A stretch of DNA of 64,000 bases from Microbacterium sp. BH-3-3-3 (lineage in GTDB: Bacteria > Actinomycetota > Actinomycetes > Actinomycetales > Microbacteriaceae). The translations under genes were made by a program, and so were the position numbers. Under the pieces are notes generated by a model. It saw only the letters and a program-made list of their open reading frames with translations. It did not search any database and was not told the DNA's origin. The DNA lies in NCBI RefSeq assembly GCF_001792815.1, contig NZ_CP017674.1:2666001-2730000 (forward strand), in the 5' to 3' direction. Shown here piece by piece: positions 59,627 to 64,000 of the stretch; within the stretch, counting starts at the first letter, position 1; every line of letters starts with the position of its first letter.

Positions 59627-61324
59627 ATGATCCCCACTGCCGCGTCCGCGACCGAGCGCTACCGTGCCGCACGAGACGAGCTTCTGGCCGCGCGCACCGA
59701 TCCGGCCCGGGCGGCGGGGTTCACCTGGCCGGTGTTCGACGGTGCCTTCAACTGGGCGATCGACTGGTTCGACCCGATGGCGCGGGGCAACGAGGCACCC
59801 GCGCTGATCGTCGTCGACGACGACGGCACGCGGCACCAGCGCACGTTCGACGAACTCGCGCGGCGGTCCGACCAGGTCGCCGCCTGGCTGGCGTCCCGCG
59901 GGGTGGCCCGCGGCGACGCCGTGCTGCTCATGCTCGGCAACCAGGTGGAACTGTGGGAGGCGATGCTCGCCCTCATGAAGCTGGGCGGGGTGATCGCTCC
60001 CACCACGACCGCGCTCGGCACCGCCGATCTCGCCGACCGCGTCGAGCGCGCCGAGATCCGGCACGTGGTCGTCGGGGCGGCGGACGCCGCGAAGTTCGAC
60101 GACCTGCCCGAGGGGCTCGGCCGCATCGTCGTGGGCGGCACCCACCCGGGCTGGGCCGCGTACGACGACGCGTTCGTCACCGAGGCGCCGCCGGCCCGGC
60201 ATCCGGGAACCACCGCCGATGACCGCCTGCTGCTCTACTTCACCTCGGGCACCACCTCGAAGCCGAAGCTCGTCGAGCACACGCACGCCTCGTACCCCGT
60301 GGGACACCTGACGACGATGTACTGGCTCGGGCTCGAACCCGGCGACGTGCACCTCGCCATCAGCTCGCCGGGGTGGGCGAAGCACGCGTGGAGCTGCTTC
60401 TTCGCGCCGTGGATCGCCGGGGCGACGGTGCTGGCGCTGAACTTCGCGCGATTCTCGGCCGAGCGGCTGCTGGAGGAGCTGGAGAGCGAGGCTGTCACCA
60501 CGTTCTGTGCGCCGCCGACGGTCTGGCGCATGCTCATCCAGACCGACCTGTCGGGGCGTCGCGGGAGACTGCGCGAGGTCGTCTCGGCGGGCGAGCCGCT
60601 GAACCCCGAGGTCATCGCCGCGGTGCAACGCACCTGGGGGCTCGACATCCGCGACGGGTACGGGCAGACCGAGATGACGGCGGTCGTCGCCAACACTCCC
60701 GGGGCGCCGCTCGTACCGGGATCGATGGGGCGCCCGCTGCCCGGGTGCCCGGTGGTGCTCGTCGATCCCCTCACCGGCGCGCGTGCCGACGAGGGCGAGA
60801 TCTGCCTCGATCTGACCGAGCGTCCGCTCAACCTGATGAGGGGGTACGTGGGCGACGCCGAGCGCAACGCCGAAGCCTTCGCCGGTGGCCTCTTCCACAC
60901 CGGCGACGTGGCTCGGCGCGACGAGACCGGCAGCATCACGTATATCGGGCGCACCGACGACGTGTTCAAGGCCTCGGATTACAAGATCAGTCCGTTCGAG
61001 CTCGAGAGCGTGCTCATCGAGCATCCGGCAGTCGTCGAGGCGGCCGTCGTCCCCGCGCCCGACGAGGTGCGCCTCGCCGTGCCGAAGGCGTACGTGGTGC
61101 TGGCCGCGGGATACGAGCCCGGCGACGAGGTGGCCCTCGACATCCTGCGCTACGCCCGCGAGAAGCTCGCTCCGTACCAGCGCGTGCGCCGCATCGAGTT
61201 CCATGACCTGCCGAAGACGATCTCGGGCAAGATCCGCCGCGTCGAGCTTCGTCAGCGCGAAGAGGCCGCCGCGCGCGGTGAGGTCGTGTGCGTGGAATGG
61301 ACGGATGCCACCCTGCGGGGCTGA
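59627..61324 (+). CDS. Acyl-CoA synthetase (AMP-forming)
   Basis: 565 residues. YFTSGTTSKPKLVEHTH is the P-loop, PPTVWRMLI, GYGQTEMTA and YIGRTDDVFKASDYKISPFELE are the adenylation motifs, and TISGKIRRVELRQRE includes the C-terminal catalytic Lys. SPGWAKHAWSCFFAPWIAGA resembles acetyl/medium-chain acyl-CoA synthetases. Exact acid substrate not evident. Start ATG 59627 has AAGGAG at seven bases. Confidence 0.93.
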   Translation: MIPTAASATERYRAARDELLAARTDPARAAGFTWPVFDGAFNWAIDWFDPMARGNEAPALIVVDDDGTRHQRTFDELARRSDQVAAWLASRGVARGDAVLLMLGNQVELWEAMLALMKLGGVIAPTTTALGTADLADRVERAEIRHVVVGAADAAKFDDLPEGLGRIVVGGTHPGWAAYDDAFVTEAPPARHPGTTADDRLLLYFTSGTTSKPKLVEHTHASYPVGHLTTMYWLGLEPGDVHLAISSPGWAKHAWSCFFAPWIAGATVLALNFARFSAERLLEELESEAVTTFCAPPTVWRMLIQTDLSGRRGRLREVVSAGEPLNPEVIAAVQRTWGLDIRDGYGQTEMTAVVANTPGAPLVPGSMGRPLPGCPVVLVDPLTGARADEGEICLDLTERPLNLMRGYVGDAERNAEAFAGGLFHTGDVARRDETGSITYIGRTDDVFKASDYKISPFELESVLIEHPAVVEAAVVPAPDEVRLAVPKAYVVLAAGYEPGDEVALDILRYAREKLAPYQRVRRIEFHDLPKTISGKIRRVELRQREEAAARGEVVCVEWTDATLRG

Positions 61325-61459
61325 TCCGCGCGCCGCAACGGTTCGCGCCGGCCTCGTCGGCGTGTGAACATCGACTCATGCACCTGCTCGACGACCGGCC
61401 GACCGCGCACTCTGTCGCGGCGACCCCTGCCGCGATGACCAGACACGCCGTCCTGCGGT

Positions 61460-62287
61460 GTGGCGCGCGCGGCGGGCGGGGCTGAGTCCGCCGTGCGACA
61501 GCGAGTGGCGTGGCTGATCGGCGCGGGCATCGTGCTCGTCGCGATCGGTGTCGCCGTGCTGCTGGTCATGACCGCCGGTTCGCGCGCGGAGCCGAGCTCT
61601 CCGGCGACGGCGACGTCCTCGGCATCCGTCACCCCCACGCGATCGGCCACCCCCACGCGGTCGGCGACTCCGACGCGGACCCCCACCCCGACAGCCGCGC
61701 CGACCCCCACGGCGCGGCCGGGAACGGCTCTCGTGACGCGCGGCGAGGGCGGCGCGGTGCGCATGCTCGTCGCCGGCGACTCACTGGCCGCGGGCTTCTT
61801 CGCGTCGCAGAAGGATCGGGGCTTCACCTCTCTCGTGGCGGATGCCGTCGGCCCGGTCGAGATGACCACCGCGGCCCAGGCACACCAGACGCTCACCACC
61901 GTCGCCGCGATCACGGATGTGCCCGACGACCTCGGTCTCGCGGTGATCGAGCTCGGGACGAACGACGTCGGTCTGCCCACTCCGGTGGCCGACTTCGAGC
62001 AGCAGTACGTCGGCCTGCTCGATCGCATCCGCGCTTCGTCGCCGAAGGCCGCGCTCGTCTGCCTCGGTACCTGGACGAGTGACGGCGCCGCGTACGACGA
62101 GGCGATCGCCCGCACCTGCGCCGCGCGGGGCGGGGTGTACGTCGGGCTCGCCGACGCCTTCTCGACGTCCGCGTACCACGGTCCCGAGGGGCGCGACTCG
62201 TTCGCCGGTACCGGCGACTATTTCCACCCGAACGACACCGGGCACCGCGCGATCGCCGACGGCGTGCTGAAGGCCCTCACCTACTGA
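61460..62287 (+). CDS. SGNH/GDSL hydrolase, secreted or membrane anchored
   Basis: 275 residues. One N-terminal helix (WLIGAGIVLVAIGVAVLLVM), a low-complexity Thr/Pro/Ser/Ala linker (residues about 45-85), then the hydrolase domain: VAGDSLAAG with catalytic Ser, VIELGTNDVG (block III) and YFHPNDTGH with Asp/His. Typical of cell-wall acting esterases. Start at GTG 61460 is my choice; GTG 61493 is possible. The 135-base gap upstream holds no clear gene. Confidence 0.9.
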   Translation: MARAAGGAESAVRQRVAWLIGAGIVLVAIGVAVLLVMTAGSRAEPSSPATATSSASVTPTRSATPTRSATPTRTPTPTAAPTPTARPGTALVTRGEGGAVRMLVAGDSLAAGFFASQKDRGFTSLVADAVGPVEMTTAAQAHQTLTTVAAITDVPDDLGLAVIELGTNDVGLPTPVADFEQQYVGLLDRIRASSPKAALVCLGTWTSDGAAYDEAIARTCAARGGVYVGLADAFSTSAYHGPEGRDSFAGTGDYFHPNDTGHRAIADGVLKALTY

Positions 62288-62317
62288 GCCGCCCGTGCGC
62301 GCCGGGAGCGCGGAGCG

Positions 62318-62455
62318 TCACATCGGTTCGGTGGTGCGGATGAGGCCGCAGCTCACACACGACCATGCCACGAGGAACCGCTCGTCGTCGAGGATCTCGA
62401 ACGAGAGCGGGTCGCCGCAGGTGGGGCAGGGGAGCGGACTCGGCCGGCTGTTCAT
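62318..62455 (-). CDS. Small zinc-ribbon protein
   Basis: 45 residues with two CxxC pairs: CPTC (about 10-13) and CVSC (33-36), the pattern of a treble-clef/zinc ribbon, possibly metal binding. No other domain. Its ATG overlaps the stop of the DHFR-like gene (ATGA), so translation is coupled. It is easily missed because of its length; conservation of both Cys pairs would confirm it. Confidence 0.72.
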   Translation of the reverse strand: MNSRPSPLPCPTCGDPLSFEILDDERFLVAWSCVSCGLIRTTEPM

Positions 62456-63093
62456 CGTGAGAACGTCACGTGCACGACGCCGCTCTCGGCGACCTCGGTC
62501 GTCACCGTGTAGCGGCGGTCAAGATCGCGCAGGTCGTCCCACAGGCGCGTTCCCCGCCCCAGGATCACGGGGCGGATGGCCATGTGCAGGTGGTCGACGA
62601 GGTCGGCCTCGAGGGCCGCGCGTACCACCCCGACACCCCCGCCGATGCGCACGTCGGCGTCGCCGGCGGCCGCGGACGCCCGTGTCACGGCATCCGTGAT
62701 GCTCTCGCAGACGAAGGTGAATCGCGTGCCGTTCGCGAAGGCGATCTCGGGCCGCTCGCGGTGCGTGAGGACGAACACCGGTACGCGGAACGGCGGCTCC
62801 TCGCCCCACCACCCGCGCCAGTCGGGATCGTCGGGGAAGGCATGCAGGCCGAACATGCCCGCGCCCATGACCTCGGCGCCGATGCCCTCGAAGTACGCGG
62901 CGGCGTACCGGTCGTCGACGCCAGTCGTCCCCGCGCCCGACGTGTCGCCGAAGACACGCTCACGGAACGTTCTCGTCGCCATGTAGTCCGCGACGAGACG
63001 CCCCCAGTCCTCGCCCATCGGATTCTCGGGCGACGGGTCGGCGGGCATCGCCACCCCGTCGAGCGAGATGTTCAGATCGACGCGGACGGGCAA
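62452..63093 (-). CDS. Dihydrofolate reductase family (RibD C-terminal) protein
   Basis: 213 residues. VDLNISLDGVAM at the N-terminus, GAGMFGLHAF and VFVLTHRERPEI, IGGGVGVVRAALEADLVDHLHMAIRPVILGRGTRLW near the C-terminus match the RibD-C/DHFR-like NADPH-dependent fold. Natural substrate unknown; common uncharacterised family. Uses a TTG start at 63093 with CGGAG upstream. It follows yajQ by 19 bases. Confidence 0.88.
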   Translation of the reverse strand: MPVRVDLNISLDGVAMPADPSPENPMGEDWGRLVADYMATRTFRERVFGDTSGAGTTGVDDRYAAAYFEGIGAEVMGAGMFGLHAFPDDPDWRGWWGEEPPFRVPVFVLTHRERPEIAFANGTRFTFVCESITDAVTRASAAAGDADVRIGGGVGVVRAALEADLVDHLHMAIRPVILGRGTRLWDDLRDLDRRYTVTTEVAESGVVHVTFSR

Positions 63094-63112
63094 GGTGTGC
63101 TCCGGGGAGGGG

Positions 63113-63601
63113 TTACCGGTAGTTGGTGAACTGCAGGTCGACGTCGAGGTCGGCGGCCTTGAGCAGGCGCTGCACTTCCTGCAGGTCGTCGCGCGACTTC
63201 GACTGCACGCGCAGTTCGTCGCCCTGGATCTGCGACTTGACGCCCTTGGGACCCTCGTCGCGGATGATCTTGTTGACCTTCTTCGCGTCGTCCTGCGAGA
63301 TGCCCTCCTTCAGCGTGGAGGTGATGCGGTACTCCTTGCCGCTGGCGACGGGCTCACCGGCATCCAGGCTCTTGAGCGAGATGCCGCGCTTGATGAGCTT
63401 CGTCTGGAAGACGTCGAGAACGGCGTTGGCGCGCTCCTCGGAGTTCGCCTTGATGACGATGGAGTCTCCGCTCCACGCGATCGACGCGTCGGTGCCCTTG
63501 AAGTCGTAACGCTGCTCGACCTCTTTGTGAGCCTGGTTCAGCGCGTTGTCGGCTTCCTGTCGGTCGATCTTGGAAACGATGTCGAAGGAAGAATCAGCCA
63601 T
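63113..63601 (-). CDS. YajQ-family nucleotide-binding protein
   Basis: 162 residues, standard length. [32 protein letters not shown] and [37 protein letters not shown] are family motifs; some YajQ proteins bind cyclic di-GMP, others tRNA or GTP, and which applies here is unknown. TAGAAT and six bases precede the ATG. It heads the minus-strand group yajQ, DHFR-like, zinc ribbon. Confidence 0.94.
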   Translation of the reverse strand: MADSSFDIVSKIDRQEADNALNQAHKEVEQRYDFKGTDASIAWSGDSIVIKANSEERANAVLDVFQTKLIKRGISLKSLDAGEPVASGKEYRITSTLKEGISQDDAKKVNKIIRDEGPKGVKSQIQGDELRVQSKSRDDLQEVQRLLKAADLDVDLQFTNYR

Positions 63602-63725
63602 GATCCGATTCTATTCGCGGGCCCCCGATCCACACCCCCTCGACATCGCCCGCCCCGTCTCGGTATGCGCGCTCGTAGACTCGACCGACCCGGAGCGTGA
63701 CGTTCAGGGCGTCTACGGGAGCCCC

Positions 63726-64000
63726 TCAATGGCGCGACGAGCGAGATCGCATCCTTGCGCCTACGTGGATGGTGCATCCCGCGAGCAGGACGAGCATCAG
63801 GGCCGGGAACCAGATGTTCGCGTCTTCAGCTGCCTGCGTCCGCACGACCCAGGGCTTGTTCACGTTGAAGGTATCCGTCGGACGAAAGAAGGCCGACACC
63901 GTTCCGTCCGAACCAGGAGCACCGTCCAAGACAACGCCGTGCAATCGAGAGCTGCCATCGTCGCTCACCCATCGGCCGATGCTCCGGCATCCCCCGCGGT
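63726..64000 (-). CDS. Membrane protein fragment, unknown function (partial)
   Basis: The frame is open from the window end (first full codon at 63998) to a TGA at 63728-63726. A GTG at 63968 could be a start, but upstream residues (RSIGRWVSDDG) look like continuing protein, so the gene probably starts outside. One helix NIWFPALMLVLLAGCTIHVG lies near the C-terminus, followed by a basic tail. No family recognised. Confidence 0.55.
   Translation of the reverse strand, partial: RGGCRSIGRWVSDDGSSRLHGVVLDGAPGSDGTVSAFFRPTDTFNVNKPWVVRTQAAEDANIWFPALMLVLLAGCTIHVGARMRSRSSRH

Noticed and set aside
61378..61485. 35-codon frame before the SGNH hydrolase as another leader peptide
   Set aside because: The hexamer six bases upstream is GAACAT, not TANNNT, there is no residue cluster, and the frame overlaps the start of the next gene.

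Overview
The window is a stretch of chromosome from a high-GC actinobacterium, most likely Microbacterium or a close relative in Microbacteriaceae. This rests on the strong GC-third-position bias, frequent GTG starts, a menaquinone pathway, F420-dependent LLM oxidoreductases, a BldC-like regulator next to the tiny ribosomal protein bS22, and an archaeal-type aspartyl-tRNA synthetase. I see no rRNA, tRNA, CRISPR array, insertion sequence, phage gene or integrase. Most genes start with a TANNNT hexamer exactly six bases before the start codon, which points to widespread leaderless transcription.

Layout. 1-2149 is the end of a siderophore ABC transporter (permease tail, ATPase) and a siderophore-interacting reductase. 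2216-5467 holds an AlkA-like glycosylase, a winged-helix regulator preceded by a leaderless Cys-rich leader peptide, a small GNAT protein and two small acidic proteins. 5603-9792 is sbcD-sbcC. 9802-14340 carries an MFS pump, a nucleoside phosphorylase-like enzyme, an aldo/keto reductase, small membrane proteins and a DUF427 protein. 14415-20137 has NAD synthetase facing a large nuclease-helicase fusion. 20219-26695 has upp, tadA, an LLM oxidoreductase, a hydrolase, proC and a Trk/Ktr potassium uptake pair. 26764-28696 groups small regulators, bS22, a rhodanese, a glutaredoxin and a Dabb protein. 28704-31179 has a catalytically degenerate ABC ATPase and aspS.

32581-37305 is a cytochrome c maturation block (phosphatase, ResA-like, CcdA, ResB, CcsB) with overlapping genes. 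37324-38827 is unusual: four copies of a palindromic element, two of them in a 186-bp tandem repeat, bracket a DUF559 endonuclease-like gene, and a run of 15 G ends the region. 38828-44561 is a TetR-controlled export locus with YhgE/Pip and MMPL proteins; the MMPL protein carries an extra C-terminal NTPase-like domain.

44548-58434 is the menaquinone cluster: menC, menB, menE, menA, menD, menF, menG and a polyprenyl diphosphate synthase, interleaved with an LLM oxidoreductase, a DUF4229 protein, a PLDc_N protein, a PPK2 kinase, a DUF402 protein and a ferredoxin-NADP reductase. Together with the cytochrome c block it builds respiratory-chain components. The window ends with a hydrolase, an acyl-CoA synthetase, an SGNH lipase, a coupled DHFR-family/zinc-ribbon pair, a YajQ protein and a gene running off the edge.

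The best leads for something undescribed are the Cys-rich leader upstream of the winged-helix regulator, the palindromic-repeat/DUF559 region, the MMPL-NTPase fusion, the motif-degenerate ABC ATPase, and the window-wide excess of GGATGCC.
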